Shown here: in pieces, positions 1 through 7,813 of the stretch | Layout of the letters: each line of letters begins with the position of its first letter | How positions within the stretch are numbered: the stretch's first letter is position 1 | NCBI GenBank assembly: GCA_028339155.1 | Contig: JAOLBK010000004.1 | Coordinates: forward strand, 62,001 to 126,000 | From: Litorivicinus sp. | GTDB lineage: Bacteria; Pseudomonadota; Gammaproteobacteria; Pseudomonadales; Litorivicinaceae | Length of the DNA stretch: 64,000 nucleotides | Direction of reading: 5' to 3' | Notes under the pieces: model-generated | The model's database searches: none | What the model was told of the DNA's origin: nothing | The model's input: only the letters and a program-made list of their open reading frames with translations | Program-made: the position numbers and the translations under genes

Positions 1-472
1 TCAGATCTCCATCCGACCAAACATCAGGCCTGCCAAGTACAAAAAGCTCAAACATTGCAGCGGTCCAAGGCCCGATTCCCGATATTGCAAGTAAACGTTC
101 TCGCACAAAAATAGCCGCTGGCTCGATCTGGTCATTAGGATAGATTTTTGATAATCCATGTGACGTAATGTATTGAATAGTCTTTTGTTTTGATTTAGAG
201 AGCCCTAAGCCCTGGAAAGCGCCTGATTGGAATGCTTGAATGCGAGTCTTTGGATCGGGGTATCTTAATTTAATCCGGTCCCAAATAGCGGAAGCTGAGT
301 GAGTTGAGAGCTGTTGTCCAACTACAATTCGGCATAAACCCAATAAAGGATCTTTACCGTACCGGCCTGGGATTTTCAATGGCTCAGATTTCTGCATAAA
401 CTCAGAAAGCGTGATTGAGCCAAGCTCGATCAATTTCTTCGAGGCTGCTTTTTGTTCAATTAACTTCGACAT
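1..472 (-). CDS. DNA-3-methyladenine glycosylase II (AlkA/HhH-GPD family), 3' part cut by window edge
   Basis: Base-excision repair enzyme that removes alkylated bases such as 3-methyladenine from DNA. The gene runs off the left edge; 157 N-terminal residues are visible from an ATG at 470-472 (minus strand). The visible part has the family's order: an alpha-helical domain with VVGQQLSTHSA, then the helix-hairpin-helix LLAISGIGPWTAAM, then GRPDVWSDGDL. The Asp of the last motif lies where the catalytic aspartate of HhH-GPD glycosylases is expected. Family assignment rests on these motifs. Whether the substrate range is that of AlkA or of a yeast MAG1-type enzyme cannot be told. It is transcribed divergently from ppnP, about 300 bases away. 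Confidence 0.82.
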   Translation of the reverse strand, partial: MSKLIEQKAASKKLIELGSITLSEFMQKSEPLKIPGRYGKDPLLGLCRIVVGQQLSTHSASAIWDRIKLRYPDPKTRIQAFQSGAFQGLGLSKSKQKTIQYITSHGLSKIYPNDQIEPAAIFVRERLLAISGIGPWTAAMFELFVLGRPDVWSDGDL

Positions 473-690
473 TTGTAATAAACCGTTTTCAAGAAAATTT
501 GAGATTGTATTTATGTAGTATTGATAATGAGCCTAATTTTTTAATTGAATGCTGTCAGCACGAAAACATATGGTTTCGTGCATCGCGTTAGTGAAATCTA
601 TTCGTTATGATTTGGAATCATACCGAGAATGCGGTAAGTATAGAATTAGAGTGGTTAGGACGCGAAATAAGCTATCACGGTTCAGGTACA
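473..690. other. Intergenic region between alkA-like gene and ppnP leader
   Basis: AT-rich divergent spacer that must hold the promoters of both flanking genes. I see no open reading frame, RNA gene or clear consensus promoter in it. The only strong structure is the hairpin block directly before ppnP, listed separately. Confidence 0.5.
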
Positions 691-693
691 CAT

Positions 694-760
694 AAAGCGC
701 GCATAATCATTATTATGTTAAATTAGATAGCAGGCGCCAGTATGCGCTTTTTTTGAGGAG
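694..760 (+). promoter_or_regulatory. Structured 5' leader of ppnP with terminator-like hairpin (possible attenuator)
   Basis: Seen directly: GCGCATA at 699-705 can pair with TATGCGC at 741-747, and seven T residues follow at once (748-754), the layout of an intrinsic terminator. A smaller hairpin, CATAAT (702-707) with ATTATG (712-717), uses part of the same left arm, so the two folds exclude each other. The Shine-Dalgarno GAGGAG (755-760) lies right after the T tract and the ATG is at 769. The gene upstream points the other way, so this cannot be its terminator. Inference: a regulated leader, possibly sensing a purine or pyrimidine compound. I do not recognise a known riboswitch class. Confidence 0.4.
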
Positions 761-768
761 TTCCTTTT

Positions 769-1050
769 ATGCAAGTCACTCGCTATTTTGATGATCAAGT
801 CCTCTCTCTTGGCTTTGAAAATTCAAATGGTCGCAGTTCCGTTGGTCTAATGGCTCCTGGATCATATGAGTTCTCGACTGCCGACAACGAGCGGATGGTC
901 ATTATTAGTGGTGCCCTTCTTGTGCGCCGTAAAAGTGACGAGGAGTCGGTATTGTATTCCGATGGAGAGGAGTTCCATGTCCCAATGAATGAGACATTTC
1001 ATGTTGATGCTTCTGAACCAACGGCCTATCTCTGTGTATACACGCGGTAA
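769..1050 (+). CDS. ppnP: Pyrimidine/purine nucleoside phosphorylase PpnP (YaiE/DUF1255)
   Basis: Small cupin-fold enzyme that phosphorolyses nucleosides to free base and ribose 1-phosphate, in cytoplasmic nucleoside salvage. The 93 residues match the usual length of about 94, and the family features are present: SVGLMAPGSYEFSTAD near residue 25, then the second half with F-x-VP-x-N-x-TF and a C-terminal AYLCVY strand. The start has a good Shine-Dalgarno (GAGGAG, 8 bases upstream). It stands alone, with the alpha/beta hydrolase 31 bases downstream possibly co-transcribed. The leader upstream suggests regulation by attenuation. Confidence 0.92.
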   Translation: MQVTRYFDDQVLSLGFENSNGRSSVGLMAPGSYEFSTADNERMVIISGALLVRRKSDEESVLYSDGEEFHVPMNETFHVDASEPTAYLCVYTR

Positions 1051-1081
1051 CTTGGAATTTTTGTCGATTTCGGAATGATTA

Positions 1082-1921
1082 ATGAAAACTCCAGTTGAAA
1101 CAATCGAAATACTTGATGGCATTGAGGTCTGCGTTAGGACGTTTGGTGATCCCTCCTCCCCACCAATAATCTGTTGGCATGGATTCGCTCGTAATGGAAC
1201 CGACTTTTATACCCTCGCTAATGTGCTCAGTAATACGTTTTACTGTATCTGTCCCGATACGCCTGGTCGTGGCAAAAGTGAGTGGCTTGAGTCAAGTCAA
1301 TATCAATTTTTAACCTACCAGCGCATTGCTTGTGATCTGATCCAACGTTTCTCAAAAAATCGCCGGGTGCATTGGATTGGCACGTCGATGGGTGGTGTTC
1401 TCGGTATGATGATGGCATCCGATTCAACTAGTCGACATCTTATAAATCGATTAATTATTAACGATATTGGCCCTGAAGTGCCAGCTGATGCCATCGAAAA
1501 AATTCGGTCGTCTACGTCGGAAGTGAAGACATTTAGAAATGCTGAAGAGGCACAACCGTTTTTTAGATCCGTTTATAAAACATTCGGGCCATTGTCCTCA
1601 GACGAGTGGGATTTACTGATACGTCACTCACTGAGAAGAAATGAGTTTGGTGAGCTAACGCAGCATTACGATCCTGCTATTTTAAAGCATTTTGGCGGTG
1701 TCCAGAATCCGGCTCTTGCCTGGTCAATGTTCGCAACCATTATGGCGCCAATGCTTGTGATCCGGGGCGAAGAATCTGATATTTTGACAGCGTCACTGGC
1801 TGATCGTATGGTCTCGGGTGCATTGCGGGTTCAGCGTTTAGACTTACCAGGCGTTGGGCATGCTCCATTTTTGAACAGTTCAATCCAAATCAACGCAATT
1901 GAGAAATTTCTCTCTGATTAA
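1082..1921 (+). CDS. Alpha/beta-fold hydrolase
   Basis: Cytoplasmic serine hydrolase of the alpha/beta-hydrolase fold; substrate unknown. Visible features are the oxyanion-side HGFARNG near residue 33, the nucleophile elbow GTSMGG with Ser about residue 102, an acid loop around ESDIL, and the catalytic His in GVGHAPFL at about 260. Length 279 aa is typical. No signal peptide is seen. It follows ppnP at 31 bases and ends with a 4-base convergent overlap with ycgN. It could be an esterase, C-C hydrolase or proline-iminopeptidase relative; nothing in the sequence separates these. Confidence 0.85.
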   Translation: MKTPVETIEILDGIEVCVRTFGDPSSPPIICWHGFARNGTDFYTLANVLSNTFYCICPDTPGRGKSEWLESSQYQFLTYQRIACDLIQRFSKNRRVHWIGTSMGGVLGMMMASDSTSRHLINRLIINDIGPEVPADAIEKIRSSTSEVKTFRNAEEAQPFFRSVYKTFGPLSSDEWDLLIRHSLRRNEFGELTQHYDPAILKHFGGVQNPALAWSMFATIMAPMLVIRGEESDILTASLADRMVSGALRVQRLDLPGVGHAPFLNSSIQINAIEKFLSD

Positions 1922-2361
1922 GAATCACTTACCTTGAGCTTAATAATGAAGTCTTCATCAACGTCGACTTCATCGTCGGATATTGCCCACTCAGAAATGC
2001 AATAACCGCCCTTCACCATTGCTTGAGATCCTTCTGCTTTGAGGGGGTGCCATTGCGGCAACGGACGATTCTCAGATAAACGTCTGTATGCGCAGGTTTC
2101 CGGTAGCCAGTGATATTGGGTTTTTGGTAGGTCGCGAATATCAAGGCAACCACTAACTGCAATTGTACGTTTATTATAAACCGAGCAGCGTCGCTCTGGA
2201 TTGAGGTGCTTGCATTTCACACATGTGAATTCAACTTCGAGCGTATCTGGATCTTCATATTTATTCAGACAGCAAAGGCCACAACCGTCGCACAATGACT
2301 CCCACTCCGAATCGTCAAGTTGCTCTAGAGTTTTGGTTTCCCAGAATGGTTTTCCGGTCAT
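1918..2361 (-). CDS. ycgN: YcgN-family cysteine cluster protein (UPF0260)
   Basis: Small cytoplasmic protein with a CxxCxxCC-type cluster that probably binds a metal or Fe-S centre; the cellular role is not established. CDGCGLCC lies near residue 25 and CVKCKHLN plus CSVY follow, so at least eight Cys are grouped in the N-terminal half; the second half has the family's WLPETCAYR and the G-x-x-x-SEW motif. I start at the internal ATG (2359-2361), MTGKPFWE, which fits family N-termini; an upstream ATG at 2404-2406 would add 15 unrelated residues. The 3' end overlaps the hydrolase gene by 4 bases. Confidence 0.88.
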   Translation of the reverse strand: MTGKPFWETKTLEQLDDSEWESLCDGCGLCCLNKYEDPDTLEVEFTCVKCKHLNPERRCSVYNKRTIAVSGCLDIRDLPKTQYHWLPETCAYRRLSENRPLPQWHPLKAEGSQAMVKGGYCISEWAISDDEVDVDEDFIIKLKVSDS

Positions 2362-2447
2362 ATAGCCCCTGCCAAACGTGGTTTGAATAAACGTTTTATG
2401 CCACACTTAACTGATTTTTGTTGAATTTTATTCGGAGTAGACCACTT

Positions 2448-5400
2448 ATGATTCCGCGCCTTGAATCACGGGAATCTGTGAGCTCAGAGATATGTAATTT
2501 TTTTGAAGCCTTACTGGGTTGTGGTTTTGAGGGTGAAATTGCGGGCGATGATGCGACTCGGGCAGTGCTTTCAACGGATAATAGTATTTATCAAATCACA
2601 CCAGCGGCGGCAGTGTTCCCGAAAAACCACCAAGACTTAATTCGCCTTGTTCGCGCGGCCCACGATCTTCCAGGAATTGAAATATACCCTCGTGGTGGAG
2701 GCACTGGGACCAATGCCCAGAGTTTGGGCAAAGGCGTCGTCGTCGATACATCCCGTCATATGAATCAAGTTCTGGAAGTGAATATAGAAGAGCGATGGGC
2801 ACGTGTTCAATGCGGGGTTGTTAAAGATCATCTTAATTCCATGATTAGAGATCAGGGTCTCTTTTTTGCGCCTGATCTTTCCACGTCAAATCGTGCAACA
2901 ATTGGGGGCATGATCAATACGGATGCCTCTGGTCAAGGCTCTGTAAAGTATGGAAAAACTAGAGATCACGTGCTGGAAATTAAGTCCGTTCTCTTAACCG
3001 GAGAAACGTTCGATACTCGAGTATTGTCAGACGTCGCCCTTGACGCTCTTCCTGAAACAAGTACAGAAGGTCGGATCGGGCGAGTATTGCGACAGTTACA
3101 CGATGATAATCGGGATACTATCGAGTCTACATTTCCGCGATTGAATCGCTGTCTCACGGGCTATGATCTGAAACATATCCGGAATGATTCAGGCGATATT
3201 GATCTGAATTCTGTGGTGTGTGGCTCGGAAGGTACGCTGGCACTCATCAGTGAGGCGAAAATTAGTCTTGAAAAGTTGCCGACTGAAGTGGCTCTGTTTG
3301 CCGTGCAGTATGGATCATTTATGGATGCGTTGTTAGATGCGCGTGAATTAATGAGTCATGGTGCTACATCAATTGAAACAATTGATTCGAAGGTTCTGAA
3401 TCTCGCTATGAAAGATTTCGTTTGGGACAACGTAAAAGCCTATTTTCCTGAATCAAAAAAAGTACTCGCTGGCATTAATCTTGTCGAATTCACTGATTTT
3501 GATGCAGACCGATTGCACGTAAAGATTGCGACATTTAGTCAATACCTTGATCAGATCGCGGCAAGTGGCGGCCATTCATTTGCGCATGCAATCGCCTATG
3601 GAAGCACACAAGTCAATCAAATATGGACCATGCGAAAACGGGCGGTTGGTTTGTTGGGCGGGGTGGCATCCTCAAAAAAACCCGTCGCTTTTGTTGAGGA
3701 CACATGCGTCCCGCCCGAAAATCTAGCATCATTTATTGGTGAGTTTCGAGACTTGCTCGATCATCATGAGTTGGAATATGGCATGTTTGGACATGTAGAT
3801 GCGGGTGTCCTGCATGTGCGTCCCGCCCTCGATTTAAAGGATCCTAAATCGCTTTATTTAATTCGTGAAATCACAGATCGTGTAGTTGATTTGACCTACA
3901 AATATCATGGATTGTTGTGGGGTGAGCATGGAAAAGGAGTGCGTTCAGAATATGCCCCACTCTTCTTTGGTCAGTTGTATCCGACAGTTTGTGCCGTAAA
4001 AGCGTTGTTTGATCCAGAGAATCGTCTAAATCCAGGTAAGATCGCCGGCCCAACCCCAGAAACTTCGTTACTAAAAATTGATGAAGTGCCTCTGCGAGGC
4101 CAAAGAGATAGCTTAGTAACCGATGAATTGGCGATATCTGCAGGGACAGCGATGACCTGCAATGGTAATGGTGCTTGCCATAACTATGATCTAGACGATC
4201 GAATGTGCCCTAGCTGGAAGGCAACTCGGGACCGGAGACAGACACCGAAAGGACGGGCCGGACTAATGCGCGAGTGGGTCACACGTTTGTCTGAAGCAGA
4301 TGTCCGGTCCCTGCCTTCGCAATCAGTGTTCGTGCAGCTCATAACATACCCCGCAAAACTGGTACGTACCCTTCAAAAAAATTCAGGGGCCTATGATTTC
4401 AGTCATGAAGTGCATGAGGCAATGGCTGGTTGTTTGGCGTGCAAGTCATGCACAGGACAATGTCCAATTAAAGTCAGTGTGCCGACCTTTCGGAGTCAGT
4501 TTTTACATGCGTATTACTCGCGTTACGCACGCCCGTTAAAGGATTGGATTGTAGGAACTCTTGAATATATCTTGCCAGTCGCCGCGCAGATACCCCGGGT
4601 TTACAACGGTGTCGTAAATTCTTCTATCGGTCGTACAATCTTTTCTTGGTGTGGCCTTGTTGATTCTCCTGAATTATCAGGAATAGACCCACACCGCGCG
4701 ATTGCCGACGCCGGATTTCGACTGGCTAGTCCCTCGTATCTTAAGGAGTTAAAAGAATCCTCGCCTGAACGATTCGCAAAGCAAGTGGTGGTTGTCCAAG
4801 ATGCATTCACCAGTTACTTTGAAACAGCTTTAGTTGTTGATGTCTTCAAAGTGTTAGATCGTCTTGGATTCGAGCCGACCCTTATGCCATTTCGACCAAA
4901 CGGAAAACCGTTGCATGTTCACGGTTTCTTGAAATGGTTTGCGAGTGTCGGACAAAAAAATGGTGAGCATTTGTGGATAATAGATAAACTCGGTATTCCA
5001 CTCATCGGAGTCGATCCCTCAATGACTTTGACCTATCAGTCTGAATACAAGGAATCTGGGATCGAAGTACCTAACGTAATGTTAATGCAGGATTTCTTGG
5101 CTAGATCGTTAAAGGCCGAAGAGATTTCTCCATCTCCGTCAACTAAGCAATATAAGCTGTTTGCTCATTGCACTGAGGCTACGAATGCAAGCGAATCAGT
5201 CAAGTCCTGGCAGAAGGTATTTGCCCTGATTGGACAGCGTCTGGAAATTGAAAATGTGGGTTGTTGCGGAATGGCCGGCACATATGGTCATGAGGTGGCC
5301 CAATATGAAACATCCAAGATAATTTATTCGCAAAGTTGGGAGCCAAAAATAGAAATGGATATTCAGACTGAAATATTGGCGACCGGATATTCCTGTCGAT

Positions 5401-5477
5401 CGCAAGTGAAAAGGTTTTCAGATAAATTAGTTAAACATCCGATTTCGGCACTAAGTGAAGTGCTGGCTTGCGCCTAA
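2448..5477 (+). CDS. ydiJ: YdiJ-type FAD- and Fe-S-binding dehydrogenase (D-2-hydroxyglutarate dehydrogenase type)
   Basis: Large flavoprotein that oxidises a D-2-hydroxy acid; the E. coli relative YdiJ has been assigned as D-2-hydroxyglutarate dehydrogenase. Order of parts: PCMH-type FAD-binding domain with PRGGGTGTN near residue 80, FAD-oxidase C-terminal domain with YGMFGHVDAGVLHVRP near 450 and WGEHGKG near 500, a ferredoxin-like region with CNGNGACHN and CLACKSCTGQCPIK, and a C-terminal cysteine-rich domain with GCCGMAGTYGHE. About 1009 aa, as in E. coli. I start at the ATG preceded by GGAG, giving MIPRLES, which agrees with the YdiJ N-terminus. The end overlaps yafS by 47 bases, tail to tail. 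Confidence 0.93.
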   Translation: MIPRLESRESVSSEICNFFEALLGCGFEGEIAGDDATRAVLSTDNSIYQITPAAAVFPKNHQDLIRLVRAAHDLPGIEIYPRGGGTGTNAQSLGKGVVVDTSRHMNQVLEVNIEERWARVQCGVVKDHLNSMIRDQGLFFAPDLSTSNRATIGGMINTDASGQGSVKYGKTRDHVLEIKSVLLTGETFDTRVLSDVALDALPETSTEGRIGRVLRQLHDDNRDTIESTFPRLNRCLTGYDLKHIRNDSGDIDLNSVVCGSEGTLALISEAKISLEKLPTEVALFAVQYGSFMDALLDARELMSHGATSIETIDSKVLNLAMKDFVWDNVKAYFPESKKVLAGINLVEFTDFDADRLHVKIATFSQYLDQIAASGGHSFAHAIAYGSTQVNQIWTMRKRAVGLLGGVASSKKPVAFVEDTCVPPENLASFIGEFRDLLDHHELEYGMFGHVDAGVLHVRPALDLKDPKSLYLIREITDRVVDLTYKYHGLLWGEHGKGVRSEYAPLFFGQLYPTVCAVKALFDPENRLNPGKIAGPTPETSLLKIDEVPLRGQRDSLVTDELAISAGTAMTCNGNGACHNYDLDDRMCPSWKATRDRRQTPKGRAGLMREWVTRLSEADVRSLPSQSVFVQLITYPAKLVRTLQKNSGAYDFSHEVHEAMAGCLACKSCTGQCPIKVSVPTFRSQFLHAYYSRYARPLKDWIVGTLEYILPVAAQIPRVYNGVVNSSIGRTIFSWCGLVDSPELSGIDPHRAIADAGFRLASPSYLKELKESSPERFAKQVVVVQDAFTSYFETALVVDVFKVLDRLGFEPTLMPFRPNGKPLHVHGFLKWFASVGQKNGEHLWIIDKLGIPLIGVDPSMTLTYQSEYKESGIEVPNVMLMQDFLARSLKAEEISPSPSTKQYKLFAHCTEATNASESVKSWQKVFALIGQRLEIENVGCCGMAGTYGHEVAQYETSKIIYSQSWEPKIEMDIQTEILATGYSCRSQVKRFSDKLVKHPISALSEVLACA

Positions 5478-6243
5478 AATTGCCCGCTGGTTTTAGTCTG
5501 CTTCGCACTCCAGCAAAACTCACAAGCGGACTTGGTTTGCCTTGAATATAAGCACTACGCTCTTTCTTTGCCCTTAAACAATAGACTGCTCCAATATGCC
5601 ACTCACGTTTTGCAATTCCAAACTCAATCGTTTTGAACATGGCGCGGATCTTCTTTTTAACCACTGGTAGGCTATACACAGCGTAGCGAGTGAGTTCGGG
5701 CGACAAATTAAGCAGATGGCACCAATCTTCAATTTGAGAATGCCTCATGAAACGAGCGCGCCAGGGAATATTTGCATCGAACCAGGATCCAATCAGTCGG
5801 CGAATACCCCAACTTGAATTGGGATTGAATCCAAACAACAAAAGCCGTCCGCCTGGACGCAATACACGCTCTACTTCGCGAAGCACTTGATGCGGGTGAG
5901 AGCTGACATCAAGGCTGTGCTGTAGAACTAAAATATCTACAGAATCGCTAGGGAAAGGCAGAAGGTGATCCTCGGCTAAAATCAAAGGACAATGAGGGCT
6001 GGCCGGAAGATCTCCTCCAAAAACGACATGAAAACGCATTGGGGCGATTGAATCAGCGATTAACGGGAAGCCAGGGGTTCCGCCAACTTGCAAGACGACT
6101 TGTCCAAATAAACGTCGCAATTCTCGTCGGGCAATACGCCGCTCTTCAAATTGAACTCGGTGACCCAAAGGACTCTCTGCCCAGAGATCCCAAGCGCGCT
6201 GACGCTCATCCAATCCAAGTCGAAACACACTCTTTACACTCAT
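5431..6243 (-). CDS. yafS: Class I SAM-dependent methyltransferase, YafS-like
   Basis: Putative methyltransferase of unknown substrate. Visible are the post-I and motif II/III region VDILVLQHSLDVSSHP and VLRPGGRLLLFGFNP near residues 105-140. The usual glycine-rich motif I is weak here, because the N-terminal part around VVFGGDLP is divergent. E. coli yafS lies between gloB and rnhA, and here it again sits beside the gloB/mltD/dnaQ/rnhA group, which supports the name. Length 270 aa against about 240 in E. coli; the extra residues are at the basic C-terminus, which overlaps ydiJ by 47 bases. It is divergent from fabI across only 50 bases. Confidence 0.8.
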   Translation of the reverse strand: MSVKSVFRLGLDERQRAWDLWAESPLGHRVQFEERRIARRELRRLFGQVVLQVGGTPGFPLIADSIAPMRFHVVFGGDLPASPHCPLILAEDHLLPFPSDSVDILVLQHSLDVSSHPHQVLREVERVLRPGGRLLLFGFNPNSSWGIRRLIGSWFDANIPWRARFMRHSQIEDWCHLLNLSPELTRYAVYSLPVVKKKIRAMFKTIEFGIAKREWHIGAVYCLRAKKERSAYIQGKPSPLVSFAGVRSRLKPAGNFRRKPALHLVPKSDV

Positions 6244-6293
6244 AAGAACATGTTAACATTACATGCTACGCATCAATAGAAAAAGGAAGCACT
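6244..6293. promoter_or_regulatory. Divergent yafS/fabI promoter region with a palindrome
   Basis: Only 50 bases separate two divergent starts. They contain the 10-base perfect palindrome ATGTTAACAT (6250-6259) and the fabI Shine-Dalgarno GGAAG about 5 bases before its ATG. A shared operator is possible, but I do not recognise a known binding site. Confidence 0.35.
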
Positions 6294-7091
6294 ATGGGAA
6301 TGCTAGTCGGTAAGCGCGCGCTAATCGTTGGTGTCGCCAGCAAATTATCAATCGCCTACGGGGTCGCAGAGGCAATGCATCGAGAAGGTGCCGACCTCGC
6401 ATTTACCTACCAAAACGACAAGCTTAAAGAGCGTGTCATTGGGTTTGCTGAGGGCTGGGGAACCCCTGCCGTCAATTGTTTTCCCTGTGATGTAGGCAGT
6501 GATGATGAAATCGATGCATTATTTAAGAATCTTTCCTCTATCTGGGATGGTATTGACATCATCGTGCACGCTGTTGGGTTTGCACCAGGTGATCAATTGA
6601 ATGGTGATTTCGTGGACGTAACTACTCGGGAAGGATTTCGCATCGCTCATGATATTTCAAGTTATAGTCTCGTTGCTCTAGCGAAGGCCGGGCAACCAAT
6701 GCTCGAAGGGCGCAATGGCAGTATCATTACACTGTCCTATTTAGGAGCCGTCCAAACGATGCCGAATTACAACGTCATGGGCCTAGCAAAAGCCTCTTTG
6801 GAAGCTGGTGTACGATTCTTGGCAACGTCGATGGGACCAAAAGGACATCGTGTCAATGCAATATCAGCAGGTCCGATCCGCACTTTGGCGGCCAGTGGCA
6901 TTAAAGGTTTTCGGTCGATGCTGAGCTACAACGCATCACGAACACCTATGCGAAGAAATACGACAATATCGGACGTTGGGAATACTGCTGCATTCTTGGG
7001 TTCAGATCTGGCATCAGGGATTACGGGTCAGACGATTTATGTGGACAACGGCTTTAATATTACTGCAATGGCAGAGTCGGATAATAATTGA
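6294..7091 (+). CDS. fabI: Enoyl-ACP reductase (NADH) FabI
   Basis: Catalyses the last reduction of each type II fatty-acid elongation cycle, trans-2-enoyl-ACP to acyl-ACP, in the cytoplasm. It is an SDR-fold protein of 265 aa (E. coli 262). The N-terminal [16 protein letters not shown] and the SIAYG nucleotide-binding segment are present, as are catalytic Tyr159 and Lys166 ([10 protein letters not shown]) and Tyr149. The Gly of VGFAPGDQL, at the site linked to triclosan sensitivity in E. coli, is retained. The stop TGA overlaps the gloB ATG by one base, so the two are translationally coupled; this neighbourhood is not the E. coli location of fabI. Confidence 0.96.
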   Translation: MGMLVGKRALIVGVASKLSIAYGVAEAMHREGADLAFTYQNDKLKERVIGFAEGWGTPAVNCFPCDVGSDDEIDALFKNLSSIWDGIDIIVHAVGFAPGDQLNGDFVDVTTREGFRIAHDISSYSLVALAKAGQPMLEGRNGSIITLSYLGAVQTMPNYNVMGLAKASLEAGVRFLATSMGPKGHRVNAISAGPIRTLAASGIKGFRSMLSYNASRTPMRRNTTISDVGNTAAFLGSDLASGITGQTIYVDNGFNITAMAESDNN

Positions 7092-7813
7092 TGCTAAAAA
7101 TCATTCGCTTACATGCATTCAATGACAACTATATTTGGGTGATTCGTAACCAGACTGTAGCCTTTGTGGTCGATCCAGGTGATTGTGATCCTGTTATTAA
7201 TTATCTTAATGACGAGAATTTGCAGCTGCAAGGAATCCTACTGACACATTGGCACAATGACCACCAAGGTGGAGTTGAGGTATTAAAAGCGACGTATCCT
7301 GAAGCGCAGGTATATGGTTCAACAAAGCAACTCAAAGGACCGTCAAATCCGGTCCGTGAAAATGATAGGGTAGATGTGTTAGGTGCTGAATTTCGAGTAT
7401 TGGAAGTGCCTGGGCATACCCTAGATCACGTTGCTTTTTTTAGTCATTCGTGTTTTTTTGATTTCCCTGTAGCTTTTACAGGAGATACTTTATTTGCGGC
7501 TGGCTGTGGGCGGTTATTTGAAGGAACCCCTAATGATATGTTTGTGAGCCTGGGTAAACTGAACCAATTACCAGAAGATACAAAGATTTTTTGTGCGCAT
7601 GAGTACACTGAAGCGAATCTTAAATTTGCTGTAACGGCAGAACCTGATAACAAGGCGATGAGCGATCGTTTGGAGCGAGTCAAAATACAACGTCTTGGGA
7701 GTGAGCCCACCATTCCAACTGATTTGGCTCTGGAGCGGTTGACCAACCCATTCTTAAGAGCCTCGAGCGTCGAGCAGTTAGCAGCACGTAGAAAGGCTAA
7801 AGATCAGGTTTAA
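7091..7813 (+). CDS. gloB: Hydroxyacylglutathione hydrolase (glyoxalase II)
   Basis: Hydrolyses S-D-lactoylglutathione to D-lactate and glutathione, the second step of methylglyoxal detoxification. Metallo-beta-lactamase fold with the binuclear metal motif THWHNDH (His53, His55, Asp57, His58), then the H of VPGHTLDHV, the D of FTGDTLFAAGCGR and the H of CAHEYTEANL. 240 aa, slightly shorter than E. coli (251). The ATG at 7091 overlaps the fabI stop; a TTG three bases upstream is less likely. The TAA shares a base with the mltD start, so fabI-gloB-mltD form one tightly coupled unit. Confidence 0.95.
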   Translation: MLKIIRLHAFNDNYIWVIRNQTVAFVVDPGDCDPVINYLNDENLQLQGILLTHWHNDHQGGVEVLKATYPEAQVYGSTKQLKGPSNPVRENDRVDVLGAEFRVLEVPGHTLDHVAFFSHSCFFDFPVAFTGDTLFAAGCGRLFEGTPNDMFVSLGKLNQLPEDTKIFCAHEYTEANLKFAVTAEPDNKAMSDRLERVKIQRLGSEPTIPTDLALERLTNPFLRASSVEQLAARRKAKDQV

